From Isoperla grammatica (lineage: Eukaryota > Arthropoda > Insecta > Plecoptera > Perlodidae): a DNA stretch of 64,000 nucleotides. Below, in pieces: positions 1 to 12,410 of the stretch (positions are counted from its first letter, which is position 1; the number at the start of each line of letters is the position of its first letter). The stretch is from positions 6,509,973-6,573,972 of the forward strand of contig OX246744.1 of assembly GCA_945910005.1 (NCBI GenBank), given 5' to 3'. The notes under the pieces are model-generated. The model was given only the letters and a program-made list of their open reading frames with translations, searched no databases and was not told where the DNA came from. The translations under genes and the position numbers were made by a program.

Positions 1-1140
1 AGTTCAGTCTTGGATGAAACGTGAAAAACGTGTAAGTACCTCCAAACCCAAAAGGTTGTAGACCCCTTGCCTACCACACCAAGCAAAAAAATAGCGAACA
101 CGCTAGCAAGATAAATCCAAAGAAGTTTGTCTTGACATAGCTCAAGTTAGTTAGTTACCTTGAGTGTATTAGTTAGCACAATAAGATAAACGTTGAACGA
201 TAACATATTACACAATATTCCGCGTAAAACTCTAAGGTTGATTCTCTTTTGTTCTGGTAATTAAATAATGAAGTTCTTGAAAAAAAAACTTAGATTTGAA
301 AAAAATCCAATGGCTTACAGCAACCAGCAATTCTTCAATATATTATCTTTAATAATTTTTCTATTTTTTTAACTACAAATTTACTGCCGAAAAAAACAAG
401 ACATAATAAATAAACTGGTACAAATAAACAATGTCTCGAATATCATATTCGATTCGGACAACACAAATTTATTTTATTATTTAAATTACTGAAAAGATTT
501 GTGAAGAACTATTGCCAACTACTTCAAAGAAATTACTGAAAAGGCAACATACATACATACATAGCCTGCTCAACATGACAACCTAAACCATCGTATTAAT
601 TAATTGGTTCATCAAATTCATTAATTCATTCAATTCATTAATTCATTAATTAATTCAATTCATTAATTCATTAATTCATTCAATTCATTTCTCAAGCAAT
701 ACCAACTTGACTCACTTCACGTTTACCAAATACTAATCTAGTCATGATTATATTAGGTCGCAACTCGCGCAATTTCATAACATTTCTCTTTTTTTTATAT
801 CCTGACGCACAGAATGAACTATGCCCAGTCGGTACAGATATGGTATGATATGATAATGTGTTGGAAACTGATCTGGCACAATTCCGTTCAGCTACAGCTA
901 ATCATTACGAAATGAGTCGTCTTGCCAATGCCATAAATGTTGTAATTAATTAGTCTCTCAAAGAATGCGCTGTGTCAGTGGGATCATACATTTATTATTT
1001 ATCCAAGAATTATTTTTTCTTCTATATTTTTAGGCTGTATGTTCACATGTGCCCTGCGGAATCCCAGATTTATGTTTGTTAAAATTGTATTCAACAATAG
1101 CTTGCACTGAGAGCGCACTAATGATATTCAGAATTAATAT
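1..1140. other. AT-rich non-coding stretch
   Basis: No coding signal is visible on either strand. The only structure is a run of imperfect attcatt/aattc units at about 590-690 and scattered homopolymers. It is probably intergenic, or an intron of a gene outside the window. Confidence 0.6.
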
Positions 1141-1760
1141 TCTAGTGGGCCGTGATAATATTTTATCTAAGGCTTCTTGATATATCAATGACAACAATGC
1201 TCAACAATAACAACTAGTTTCAAATGTTCTATTAAGGTGCATTTTTCGCTGTTGCGCATTGTTGTCATTGAAGATCTAGAGAACCCGGATTACTTCTATC
1301 TAAGGGTCCTAGACCAATTCTGAAAAAGATCTATTATATTGTTGTGTATTGTTGTTCCAACTGTTAAAGACGCACTCATACAATCCTCCGGTTCAGCCAT
1401 TGGAAAACGGGACGTGTAAAGTTTTTCTGTTCGCGAAACAAACAGTAAAAAAATGAAGGGTTCTCTAAAAAAAAAAAACTGCACTCACAATAAAACAGAG
1501 CCGCTGCTTCCTGACGTTCACATCTCGAGAGAGGTGGGCGTAGGAGATCCCCCCAATGTAGGGAACGTTGAACTAGTATTGATTTCTGTCGCGTTGCCCC
1601 ATTCACAGTTTTCGAGCCTGCCCCAGCCCCCAGCTCACAACGCAGTGCGGAGCTCAGCCCCCCCCCCCTCCCCCCCTCGGCACGTGACACACTCCACGCG
1701 GCGACCGTTGCACGCAATAGCGCACTGAACTTAAAGGCTGTTGTTGTAACAATGGTAGTA
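1141..1760. repeat. dispersed repeat with ATTGTTGT-rich core
   Basis: The segment has an interior rich in attgttgt and short pieces such as gcgcactca, cattgttgtcattgaagatc and ccattggaaaac. The same pieces recur at 8150-8260, 12780-12955 and 49667-49772, which marks a dispersed family. The 1500-1740 part is GC-rich with long C runs. Open frames here (for example 1376-1777, minus) look like by-products of that composition and match no family I recognise. Confidence 0.5.
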
Positions 1761-2180
1761 GGCCTACTGTTTATCAATAAGTCCTAGTTTTTACCTATTT
1801 TCTAAAGCTTTTCCAAATCCATCACATTTAGTAAAAATTATACCTATTATACTACTTTCAGTTTCAATTTCCGTCCATCATAGACACAAATACTGTTACT
1901 AACCATAATACTGAATAATACTGAATAATAAGTCCTGGTTTTTAAGCTTTTCCAAATCCATTACCTATTATACTATTACTACTTTCAGTTTAACAATTCT
2001 CCGTCCATCAAGACAAATAACTATAATGTAAAAGCCCCCTTATAGGCTGTTAATACTGTTTATTAATAAGTCCTATTTTTTAAGCTTTTCCAAACACATT
2101 ACCTATTACTACTTTCAGTTTCAATTTTCCGTCCATCATAGAGACAAATAAGTATGATGTAAAAGCTCCCCTTATAGCGA
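1755..2180. repeat. three tandem copies of a ~130-bp unit
   Basis: Three imperfect copies start near 1772, 1918 and 2060. Each contains aataagtcct, then aagcttttccaaa, cattacctatta, ctttcagttt and ccgtccatca in the same order. The copies differ by substitutions and small deletions, so the array is old. No coding sequence is apparent. Confidence 0.7.
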
Positions 2181-2621
2181 GCTTAGGCTCTTTGGGGGCT
2201 ATCGCCATGCTGTAACATGTATTTGTTAAATGTCAATAAGAAACCTTCATTCATCAAGCTTAAACTGCTACTAAAGCCGGCCCAACCTAAGTATTCTCAA
2301 TCTTACGAAATAGCTATAGCCTACATAAGATTAATTTCCTAATTCTCCAGTTCCTATCATCTACTTGAAATAGATCCATTAGGGATAATTTAAGACCTTC
2401 GGTTGGTTAGCTGGAAATTCCGTGACACACCTACTGGTGTGACTAAGGAGGAAATCCTTACTTCTTTAAAATTCATCCCGTTTTTTAAATAAAATTGGTA
2501 GGCACTGTGTGTGTAAATTTTTAAATTTTTTATTACTTATGTTTACAATTTAAATTCTAAATTAGGCTTATTTATTAAATTTGAAAAGTATTTTCTAATG
2601 ATCTAGGATAGGTTCTCATTA

Positions 2622-2776
2622 ATTGTGTCGCAATCATGGCCGCTGTGACGTCACGTGGGAACTATTTTGAAACTATCATCTTTCGTGACAAGCATTATTC
2701 GTCGTCTCTTGTCAGCTCAATACTTTGATCAGGGCCGTTGTGACGTCACGTGAAGATATCTCCTATTACGACACAA
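2622..2776. mobile_element. short element with TTGTGTCG ends and two CRE/E-box cores
   Basis: The ends ttgtgtcg and cgacacaa are inverted. Inside are two direct copies of TGTGACGTCACGTG, each combining a CRE (TGACGTCA) with an overlapping E-box (CACGTG). The same compound motif, or a close variant, occurs near 4083, 18787 and 63083, so it seems to travel with a repeat family. Family membership is inferred. Confidence 0.4.
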
Positions 2777-3430
2777 TAAAACACGTCGATATTGTCGCGG
2801 AAAACATATACTAACCTTGACTAGATCGTAGTCACCTTCCACACCACGCCTAATCTTTACCACTAAACTATAAACGTTTTCAATTCCAAGTAAGAGAGAG
2901 ACCTACCTACATTTTTTTCGCACGTTAGTTGGCAATGCTCCATGGAACAGAAACATGTTCGTGAAACGTCTAGGGCCTAGGTCAACAAACGTGAACAAAT
3001 AAACACGAACGCGGCCAGCTGGAAAACTATGTATACAAAAGGAGTGTTTATATACGTAATTTCGATCACTAATTTGAGCAATTACGGTTTTGAGGCCATT
3101 GTCGTGGAAATTGTCTAGCGAAGGCCTTGAAGACAGTATTGAGGCCTAGAATGACAACTAAAACCAATCATCTCAATGCTATATATTGTCTCAATACTAA
3201 AACAAAAAGAAAAGAAAGAACAGGCGAAATTACACATTTTTCCAAAATCATATCTTGTATTCGTATAATTAGGCTATGTAATGCGCGTAGCGGCCATACC
3301 GGAAGCCAAAACGCCATGTTAGTTTACTTCGTCTGGCTTCATAGTTGCAATGTTACAGACGCAGTTTGATTGAAGTTCAACTGTTTTTTCCAAACAATGG
3401 TTGGCTATTACAACCTAAGGTCTGTTTACA
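2777..3430. other. non-coding stretch
   Basis: Nothing convincing is seen. An 80-codon open frame at 3127-3369 (plus) has no recognisable motif, no flanking splice signals and no compositional support. Confidence 0.5.
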
Positions 3431-3625
3431 CACTTTCCTAAGATTTGTGATTTAATATTTTGTTCCTAGCACGTATTTTCCTTTACTTAGGATCGCTACC
3501 ATTGGCCGGATTTATAAAACGTCGCCTCTCATTGGCTGGGCTAAGAACTTAAGGTATACGAGCTAACGTTGCTGTGGGAGCGCCATAATGCTTTTGGCTA
3601 AATGTGTGTGTAGACCGACATACAC
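3431..3625. repeat. dispersed repeat shared with 12050-12240
   Basis: The segment taccattggccggatttat, followed by gctgggctaagaa and gccataatgcttttggct, recurs in the same order at 12080-12203. Both copies lie between sequences resembling gtctgtttacacact and gtgtgtaraccgac, which suggests inverted ends of a MITE. The second copy carries an extra inserted hairpin. Confidence 0.6.
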
Positions 3626-3727
3626 TCTCTTGTCTTGGCAATTTTATTGTGGTTTACAATGGCACTCACAAGTATTTTCATAATCTTTACCTGGGGATCT
3701 TCGTGTTAAAAATCTAATATTTCGTGG

Positions 3728-4020
3728 TAAAGGTCTCTCACACCAAGAAGTAAGATAGTGTCAGGGGAGTCAGGACCGCCCACAATTAGTTTCCATTTTC
3801 CAACTTAACAAGTGCGAATCACTAACGTTTTTCCCGATTATCTAGAACAATTTGGTTGCGTTAAAGTTTTTGACGGAAACCTGCTTGCATGTTTTCTTGT
3901 ACGTTACTGTCAAAAAACTTACCGCAATCAAATTGTACTAGATAATCGGGGAAAACGTTAGTGATTCTAGCTTGTTAAGTTGAGAACGAAAAAGTATAAC
4001 TATCTGACTTCTTTGGGTAC
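3728..4020. mobile_element. foldback MITE, family A, copy 1
   Basis: A palindromic element begins aggtctctcacaccaagaag and ends with the degraded complement. Internal arms around 3825-3860 and 3935-3965 are complementary (cgattatctagaacaatttg against caaattgtactagataatcg), as are cggaaacctgcttgc-type segments. Near-identical elements lie at 37081-37376 and 59143-59449. It has no coding capacity. The transposase superfamily is unresolved because the target duplication is unclear. Confidence 0.75.
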
Positions 4021-5788
4021 CGCGAATTTAAGCATGTTTGTCTTTTATTGACAGATCAAATTTTGCTTCTACAATGGACGTTCTGACGTCACGTGAATAA
4101 AATAGTTCGACGATTTAAAATTAATATTAAAACTACGCTGCGACGATCCCATACACACACACATCACGCCAGCCACAATCAGCTCATGGTCTAGATTGGC
4201 CTTGTTGCATAAATTACATGACTGTACGACGACAATCAATAAACGTTGTAACCTACTTATTGTAGATGAGCGTCAAACGAAAGGTTATCTTATCGTTTTT
4301 ATCTGAGTGTCAGTATTGACACATACACACATGTGTTTCATCAGTCTAACCTAACACGTGAACACACAAAGACATCTCTACTCGAAGAAATGTTATGACT
4401 AGCGATATCTGTTTATATTGTTTTAGTGGCTGTTCTATTGCCTACTAAAGCAAATGTAATATTGTCGACGAATTACAACACTTAGAGATGGTAAAACCGC
4501 GTATTTTGAAAACGTCAATTTCGCGAAATCCGTACGAAACTGGTCAAAACGTGAATTAACTCGAGAAATTGCGCGTTTTTTTTTTATTTTTTTTTGTAGC
4601 ATAACACAGAATCAGTGTAAAGAATTTAAAATTGGTGCGAAAAACCAAAATAATAAATAAGAACAATAAAATAAACCTTGTATAACATTAGTTCATAACT
4701 GCCGCCACCCCGTCCGATTTTTTTTTTTTTTTTTTTTTTTTAGCAACGTGGTTTTACAATGTTTGTGAAATCGTGAAAAACGCGAAATTTTGATTTTTTA
4801 AACGAAATTTGGGTTTTTATGACAGTCCCGTCTCATACAACGATGGTAGTCGAGACGACGAAGGGTGAACCATTTTCGGTCGCACGGACTAGTACAAATT
4901 TCACGCTGGCGCCTCATTTCGGTAACTTTCTATATTATCCTGAAACAAAATGTGCCTGAATTCGAAATTGTCATGTTGAATTGAATGTAAGCTAATATTG
5001 AGCAAACAAGTTAGAATTCAGTCCGAAATCATTTGAGGATGGATATATAGGCTACTGTAAAAAGTTACAGAATATGGCCCCTGGCCCATTAAACCTTCTT
5101 AAAACACACAAATAAATAATAATGGCTGTGATCTTTTCTAAAATGTTTTTTTTTTTATGTAGGCACACTCTAAACATTGTATATCAATGTAATGTAGGCT
5201 ATTTAAAGACAAATAACTGCATTAGAGAGGACACTTGCTGTATGCTCCAGTGATGTCGACCGTAGTTTACTATACGATGGACTTATAAGGTTAGGTAACT
5301 TAATCCGCTCTACAGCTCAGCTACCACTCTATACGGAAAACTGGTTTGGCGTAAGACCAGTGAGTGGTACTGAAAGATCACATGTTATGTATGATATACT
5401 CATTTCACCATGGGACAGATGATTTTGCGAGATAGATACTACATCACCCCGGTTCTATAAGCTCTACATAATCCATGTATTGTAGACAGACGTATGGCAA
5501 ATCCTTGAGATTGAGCCCTTGAACTTTCTACATAGATAGACCATGGTTAATACTTCAAAGCAACCCAAATACCTACAGTGAAGTGGGTACCTATATTTTT
5601 TTAAACAATTACCAGAACGCATTCTGCATTAAGGCTAGCTAAATATTTTTTTTATTGGGGGACACTACATTAAAGCAATTATACACAAGATAAATACATT
5701 GTTTTATTCGAGAATATTAATTATTAACTTAAGTCCTCAAATTTCTTTGCAAATACATTTTAACTTTTTTTTATTTCGTAAGTTAAAA
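4021..5788. other. AT-rich non-coding stretch
   Basis: No gene is recognised. It contains poly-T tracts (4719-4741 and 5148-5157), one TGACGTCACGTG motif near 4083 and a few ataggcctac words that are common throughout this genome. Confidence 0.5.
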
Positions 5789-6222
5789 TTGTAGTAGCAT
5801 TACACATTTACGGAACGGTGTTACAAAACTGTAGTTGCATTACACATTTTCGAAACGGTATTACAAAATTGTAGTAGCATTACACATTTACGGAACGGTG
5901 TTACAAAATTGTAATAGCATTACACATTTACGGAACGGTGTTACAAAATTGTAGTAGCTTTACACATTTTCAGAACGGTGTTACAAAACTGTAGTAGCAT
6001 TATACATTTTCGAAACGGGATTACAAAATTATATTAACATTACACATTTTCGGGACGGTGTTACAAAACTGTAGTTGCATTACACATTTTCGGAACGGTA
6101 TTACAAAATTGTAGTAGCATTACACATTTACGGAACGGTGTTACAAAATTGTAGTAGCTTTACACATTTTCGGAACGGTGTTACAAAATTGTAGTAGCTT
6201 TACACATTTTCGGAACGGCGTT
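5789..6222. repeat. 40-bp tandem repeat, ~11 copies
   Basis: The unit reads gtagtagcattacacattt, then tcggaacggtgttacaaaat, giving a 40-bp period repeated about eleven times with point variation. The array ends in a small palindrome, ggaacggcgttcc. Non-coding minisatellite. Confidence 0.9.
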
Positions 6223-6230
6223 CCGTTCTG

Positions 6231-9025
6231 GCTCCCTCCATTGTCCCACATCTAAAGGGCGGATTTCGTACGGTCGCCCTTCATATCAGCAAAGTATAAA
6301 CTAAGTACAGACCTAAGCCTATAGACCAAGACCATTCTACACGAAGACCACGTCACAAATTGTGGCGAGCTCATTGTAATTACCAATTGTCGTCACTTAA
6401 AAACATTGGTAGCTTCGTGTTACTTGTACCAACCATCAACATGTTGTTCGAATCTTGATTGAAAACGTTTAAGAACTGGTTAAACAAAACTAAACGATAT
6501 TATTTCAATGACACGCTTTCTAAACAAGAACAATTACAAAGAGTTTAGAGACGATTAGATTAGATAGATAGAGATATACACAATTCCCAGAGATGTCGAC
6601 ATTGACCGTCAAACGCTGCAACCATTCTGTGAGTATTTTTACTGATACGGTGATTGCGACATTGTAATAGGTATTACGCATAGTTTATTCGTATACATTC
6701 TACTAAATTGTAGACTGCGTTATACGGATTCAAAAATATTTAGGGATACTGCATACCTTATAAATGATTTTAGTTGAAAATAGATAAACTTATTTCGTCA
6801 TACACTTACTTCATAATAATAGGTAATTACAGATTTCTTGCCCTCAGCCTCAACTGGCGAGCCGCCACTGTATATATGAAAGAGTAATCTGTTAAAGTTG
6901 TAGCCTACTATTTTCGACAGAGGTACAGGTTACTTACATTATACGGGTATATCAGGGCATTATACCACGTAGCCTACAATGAAAAAATGTACTGATTGAT
7001 ATACGTGAAGTACTTGGGTAAAAATAGCTCAAAAGGCGTGCGAATTTAAAGTATACCTCAACAGCTATGATGGCGCCAAAGAAACCACTGTACAAAACTA
7101 GTAACACGTATCACAATCCCCCGAAAACAACCCTACAGATGCTTCGTCACAGGTGAGTGTGATCGTAGCCAACCAGCGAGCCCCAATCTCAAATACCGAT
7201 CGCTGATTAGTCACAAACCACTCGTCTATATGCCGAAGAACGCATCGCAGGTTGTTTCGGTGCAAGCACGGCCCGCTATATAGACTGTATACAGAGTTAT
7301 GTAACATGTAAGGACCTATGACGTAGGTGGGGGAACGCTCAGCTGATAAAAAGCATCATCTGTGACGTGCGTAGCTGAACGGCGAATGTGGGTGGGGCTA
7401 CAAAGTGATTACTAAACAAACACACAGAAACTAAATGGGCGTCGAGGTGCAAGGTCCACGACCTTGCCGCGATCGAGCCCCCCTCCTCTCCTCTCGTCAC
7501 CCCCCCCCCCCCCCCTTCCTCCAACCTCACGAATTACCAAAAATAAACTGTAAGCTAATTTAACGTTTACTTCGAGAAGTTTCTAGATTGTTCTGGTAAA
7601 AAAAACGTCCGAGGTAATAACGTTTACTTCGAGAATTTTCTAGATTGTTCTGGTAAAAAAAAAACGTCCTCCGAGGTCATGTTTCGGGTCCAGGTCATTG
7701 TTAAAAGAGTTTTTTCACCTAGTATTTAAATGAGGCAATAAAAACTCGAGCACATGACGACAAAGTTTACGTTGCTCTTCATATTCCAGTGGCGTATACA
7801 GCGGGAGAGCTAAGGGGGGGGGGCTACAGCTCCCCCGTCGAACTGAATGCACGGTAAATATTATATATAACACTCAGAAACATACATAATTATTTACATT
7901 TTATAGGATAATGTGTGTGGTCAGTAATCATACATGGCAAAATTGCTTAGCTTACATTGCAATACAACCAGATACCAATTATTCCCACGTCCTCAATGAA
8001 TGTGGTGAAATTAACACACTCAGCAGATAACCTGAAAACGCTTAAACCACATAACACAAATGATAATATAGGCTATCGTCATGTGGGTGTTGGGAGTGGG
8101 GGAAGTACCGTACTAACATCTATAGACAACGAATATGATTTTCAGAATTGATCTAGATGGCCGTGATTAGCTCTAAGGTCCTTGATAGTTATGTTAAGGT
8201 GCATTTTTCACTGTTGTGCATTGTTGTCATTGAAGATCTAGCGGTAGCCGTCATGGGGCTTTGGGTGGAGGGGGGGGGGGGGGGGGGCAAGAGCCCATAG
8301 TTAATCATAAATATTTTAAATTAGGTTATGCATGCATGTTGTAGCAATAATCAGTAGTCTTGTCATGACAATACAATTTCAACAACATAATAGAGCTGAT
8401 TATGAAAGAATGACAACTCTTAATCGTGAGTTTATCAGTGTTTTTAAAGAACGGCCGGTGGACTAACCTTCCATTAAAATGTAATGTCTGTAATGTCTGC
8501 TAATTTATGATGGACTAACCTGGCATTAAAATGTGTGTGTCTCTGCTAATTTATGAATTCAACAAGCAGTAAATGAGTACAAACAAACAAAAAACGTTCT
8601 GCTATAAGAGACCATCAGCCCAGAATCATTTCCTAATTCAAAGATTCCGATTGGTGGTTGCCATGATGAAAACAGGTTATCCAAAGGATAAATTGTTACA
8701 CCAAGATCGTACCCCAATACCATAAATAGAAATACCACCCTTATAATAGTGGTTCAATTCAATATATATACAGTATTATGACACTTAAGTCAAGAGATAA
8801 CTGTATTTTCCCACGGTCATCAGACTGTGCAGTGAACAAATTAACAGGTATTTAACTCTAGTCTAGAATAGCTATTTAAATTTCAAATTAGCCAAATTAC
8901 CTTTAACCGTTGCTTAAGAACAGGTTCAGCAAGTTTGCAGTATCTTCGCGCTTGTAAACTCCGTGCTAAATGGCACACGTATGTATGTACTCCCTAGCAA
9001 CAGCAGGCTACACCAACTCACTTAT
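6231..9025. other. non-coding stretch with small repeats
   Basis: No gene is recognised up to the assembly gap. A direct duplication of about 58 bp lies at 7561-7678 (aacgtttacttcgagaa, then tctagattgttctggtaaa, twice). The 8150-8260 segment matches the repeat at 1141-1400. C or G homopolymers occur at 7500-7515 and 8268-8287. The short frames around 7100-7530 carry no motif I can identify. Confidence 0.5.
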
Positions 9026-9225
9026 NNNNNNNNNNNNNNNNNNNNNNNNNNNNNNNNNNNNNNNNNNNNNNNNNNNNNNNNNNNNNNNNNNNNNNNNNNN
9101 NNNNNNNNNNNNNNNNNNNNNNNNNNNNNNNNNNNNNNNNNNNNNNNNNNNNNNNNNNNNNNNNNNNNNNNNNNNNNNNNNNNNNNNNNNNNNNNNNNNN
9201 NNNNNNNNNNNNNNNNNNNNNNNNN
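9026..9225. other. assembly gap of 200 N
   Basis: Exactly 200 undetermined bases, a round number typical of a scaffolding gap, so the true length is unknown. Open frames running through the gap are artefacts. Confidence 0.99.
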
Positions 9226-9429
9226 CTGAAAAAACAGATTTACATGACACAGTAGAATACGCTGATTAAGCATAAGTGTCTAGTATCATAGCCCTAATCA
9301 GTATGTCTAGGCTACAGCATCTATGTCAATAGACCTACCAGCTTCAAAGTTCAAGTCCATACGTCGCGTGTCGTCGCGGAGGGGATGTACCGCAGGGCTC
9401 CACACTTTTTATAAGAGATGCGTAGGCCT

Positions 9430-10400
9430 AGGCCTAGGGCCTAGGGGAGGAGGGGTGGACCGACGTATGAGATCCAGGGGTAAATTCTGGAGAGAGTGGA
9501 GGTTATTAGGAACTTAGGGGTGTGGCTGGCAGACACGCTGGAGTGGGGGGAGCAGATTAGCAGGATGGTTGGGAAGGGAGTAAGGAATCTAAACTTTGTA
9601 ATGACAGGGTGCTGAGGGGAGCAAGCAGGGAAATAAGGGAGCATGCTTACAGAGCTCTGGTGAGGCCAGGTCTGGAGTATGCAGGGGCGGTTTGGGACCC
9701 ACATGATGCCAAGGGCTGCTCTGGAAGGGGTAGAAAAGAGAGCGGCGAGAAGGGTGCTTAGAGGGGCAAATAGATGGGTGGAAATAGAGCTGGGGGATGG
9801 TAGGAAGAGGAGTGAGTACGAGAGTGTAACGGAACTGGTCAGGGAGCTAGGTTGGCAGTTGCGAGACGCTTGCGGACAGAAGACGGAGGGATCGGCTGGG
9901 TAAAATGTACAGGGTAGTAAGGAAGCATGAGGGGTGGGCGGAAGTAGGGCAGTTGACGGAGCCAGCTACATGGGAAGGGGGGATCATCAGTGGAAGATAG
10001 AAAGAAGGATATGGAGGATGGATGTAGGCAAGTTCTCCTTCCTGGGAAGGGTGACCGTTGAGTGGAACCAACTAGATGGCGAAGTTGTGGGGCTAGGGAA
10101 GGTATAAAGGCTTTTGCCGACAGGCTGAGGCCTAAACCCCAACCCAGGTTGATGGAAAACGCAAAAGGCGATGGTCATGGGGAAGGAGGAAGGTTGGAAG
10201 CAAGGGGGGTGTTGGATGGGAAGGAAGCAAGGAAAACTGAGAAGAATGGAAAGATAAAGCAAGAGGGTGATGGAGGAAGGGAGGAAGATGCAAAGGATGG
10301 GAAAGGAGGAATGAAGGAAGCAGAGTCTCTTGCCACCGGCGTACGGCCAACTGTGAACAGAATAAACAACAACAACAACAACGAAGCCTTCAAGCACAGG
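9430..10400 (+). pseudogene. 3' part of a degenerate LINE (CR1/jockey-like) reverse transcriptase ORF
   Basis: Translation in shifting plus frames gives the typical end of a non-LTR retrotransposon reverse transcriptase. Pieces resembling RALVRPGLEYAGAVWDPH, LEGVEKRAARRVL and YESVTELVRELGW occur in order at about 9650-9870. A later piece near 10050 resembles the usual ORF end in which a Trp-Asn pair follows a hydrophobic block. At least three frameshifts and internal stops break the frame. The fragment ends in an (AAC)n tract near 10365-10382, a common tail for such elements. Clade assignment rests on remembered motifs. Confidence 0.75.
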
Positions 10401-10762
10401 CAGGCCTAGGCCTATAGGTCATAGAACTGAGCGCCAACTAAATTGCACCAAAATATATCAAAAAATTAAAATATTGTAAATGTATGACGTTATTTAGATC
10501 ATTAGCCATTTCTTTGCTTAAGGAAATAAAATGAAATGAAAGAGTGAAACCCACCTGTTGCCGTTGGAGTAGGATGGAGCCTAGGCCGGATGCAGTGACT
10601 GCAGTCGGTGAGAATGTTGGCCAGTCCAGTCTTTTGCCGTCATTTCAACGCACAAATACATTTCCGAGATAAACCTAGATTCAAGATTTACAAATTAATG
10701 TTCGATTTCGATCGAATTGGTCAGTAATAAAGCCTAAAATACAAAATATTGAAGTTTCTTAC

Positions 10763-10794
10763 CGGTACTTTATGACGAGCAGAACGGCGGCCAT
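10763..10794 (-). CDS. candidate first coding exon (10 codons)
   Basis: On the minus strand AAGATGGCGGCC, a match to the YY1-type start-site motif common in housekeeping promoters, is followed by ten open codons (MAAVLLVIKY) and a strong donor CG|GTAAGA. A possible next exon starts at 10674 after tcttgaatctag and stays open for about 30 codons. I recognise no family and no further exons, so this is a weak candidate that may be chance. Confidence 0.2.
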
Positions 10795-10884
10795 CTTTTT
10801 AATCTTCTTCTTTTTGTCTGTGAAGGGTGAACCTGTGAACACATTCGGCCAGTATATTTGGCAGACGCGGGAAATTCAATTCAA

Positions 10885-11030
10885 AGATTATTGTATTGTA
10901 TTGTATTGTATTGTATTTATTAGCATCCATTTGGTCCATGCAATACATCAATATAGGATTTGTCATGGAAAATTTACAGTATAAATATAAAAAAAAATAC
11001 AACTAGAATACATTCATTGACAGTAAGTTA
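10885..11030 (-). mobile_element. LINE-type 3' end with (ATTGT)n pentamer tail
   Basis: A pentamer tract attgt at 10891-10916 borders sequence containing tttattagcatcc and ataggatttgtca. A related fragment at 24495-24570 has the same order (tttattagtatcc, then ataggatttgtca) but a different pentamer tract (cagtt). A shared body with variable short tails fits the 3' terminus of a CR1-like LINE in reverse orientation. The class is inferred. Confidence 0.45.
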
Positions 11031-11548
11031 AAAAGTAAGTGCATACTTGAAAATAATCCTTACTATTGAAAGTAGTGAAAACAGAGTTGTGGGCACCTGC
11101 TGTACAAAGTCAATTGAATAAAAGAAGAAGTAACAGAGTACATGTTTCATTGATTTAATAAACAAAAACCACCCCAAGACAGACCACACTAGATTATATG
11201 GCTTTCAAGTATTCATCTACTGTGTAGAAGGCCAGTATATCTTGACTTCCTGTCATTATTGCAACTTTTAACAAAATGCGAATTTCGTTTTCGCCATTTT
11301 GGCGCGTGTCTTTAATTATTGGTTAATTTAGCCACCAAGTCCCGCTCCCTCATCTCCCCATTCATCAACCGTCGTTTGCTCTGCTACTGTACTTTTCTAC
11401 ATGTGATTGAAAAACTCCTGTGACTGCACGAATTCTCATCTATTTATAGGTAATATTTACCAAACCCCAATTCTGCTTTCGGCCTTTGCTTTGTTCAATA
11501 CAAATAGCTTTCGAATAGCGTGTAATTCAATACTAAAACATTTTTTAA

Positions 11549-11966
11549 AAAATCACATTTATAGTCTACCCTCTACCCAATAAGTAACAAGACTGATTTT
11601 CAGTGAGAGACTTTAATTTAAAGCGACTAAACCAACCTTGTAGGCTCCGAACACTCGACGAGTGAGCGATAACCAATCAAAGATCGATATTTCAAATACG
11701 AAACACATGAATCAGTGATTGGACAGGGCGAACACCTGCAGACAGACGCCAGAATCAACAATTCCGATTCAGAACAACTTTGAATTTATTGTGCTTCGTT
11801 GCTAGGACGGCTCCAAAGTCACCGTTTACTTATTCTTAAGCCAAGAAGTGATGGAATGGAATCCATATTAGAAGTTAAAAAACTTTGCCTGAACCGGGAT
11901 CTGAACCCGGAACCTTCTGCATTGGAAGCAGGAATGCTAACCACTGGACTAACGAGCCATTTCTTG
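11549..11966 (-). mobile_element. tRNA-like SINE with long body
   Basis: Read on the minus strand, 11960-11888 is tRNA-like: an A-box-like tagtccagtggttagca, an anticodon-arm-like ctgcttccaatgcag and a B-box gggttcagatccc. The would-be acceptor strands do not pair, so it is not a functional tRNA gene. The body down to 11549 includes gctaggacggctccaaagtc and gtaggctccgaacac. The same body, without the tRNA-like head, makes up the last TLK intron (32459-36790). This copy lacks both insertions found there and therefore preserves the empty sites. Confidence 0.75.
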
Positions 11967-12049
11967 TTTATTCATCTGTTAGTAGATCCAAAACAAATAG
12001 CATTTTTTCATCTTGTTGCATCATACGAAGACAATCTTTTTTACACACT

Positions 12050-12410
12050 TATTTAAGATTTATGGTTTTATTTTTCTTGCTACCATTGGCCGGATTTATA
12101 AAACGTCTCCAGTCTCATTAGCTGGGCTAAGAATTTTAGGCTTTCCTTAATTAAATATTAAATCCTAGGAAAGTGTGTAAACGCCATAATGCTTTTGGCT
12201 TGGTTTGATTTTTTTAAACCTTTAATCTTTATGGTACGTTTACAGCTACGCGTTGCGAGCGAAGCGAGGGCGCGAGCTCCAATCAGTGGCCGAGTTTGCG
12301 TGAAACTATTAACTTCTTTGCATGAAACTCGGCCGCTGATTGGAGCTCGCGCCCTCGCTTCGCTCGCAACGCGTAGCTGTAAACGTAGCATAAGTGTGTA
12401 AACCGACCTT
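12050..12410. mobile_element. MITE with an inserted GC-rich hairpin
   Basis: The outer part matches 3431-3625. Inside, 12235-12387 is a near-perfect palindrome with arms of about 65 bp, beginning tacgtttacagctacgcg and ending with its complement. The arms include gcgagcgaagcgag and gctccaatcagtggccgag. Both palindrome ends carry TA, consistent with a TA target. A 70-codon and a 91-codon frame on opposite strands are simply the two faces of the palindrome. Confidence 0.75.

Noticed and set aside
1376..1777. A 133-codon minus-strand frame
   Set aside because: It covers a GC-rich repeat with homopolymers, has no recognisable domain, and overlaps a competing frame on the other strand.
8963..9273. 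Open frames spanning the N run
   Set aside because: They are composed almost entirely of undetermined codons.
11888..11960. A tRNA gene on the minus strand
   Set aside because: A- and B-box-like words are present, but the acceptor ends do not pair and related copies recur in the window, so it is a SINE head.
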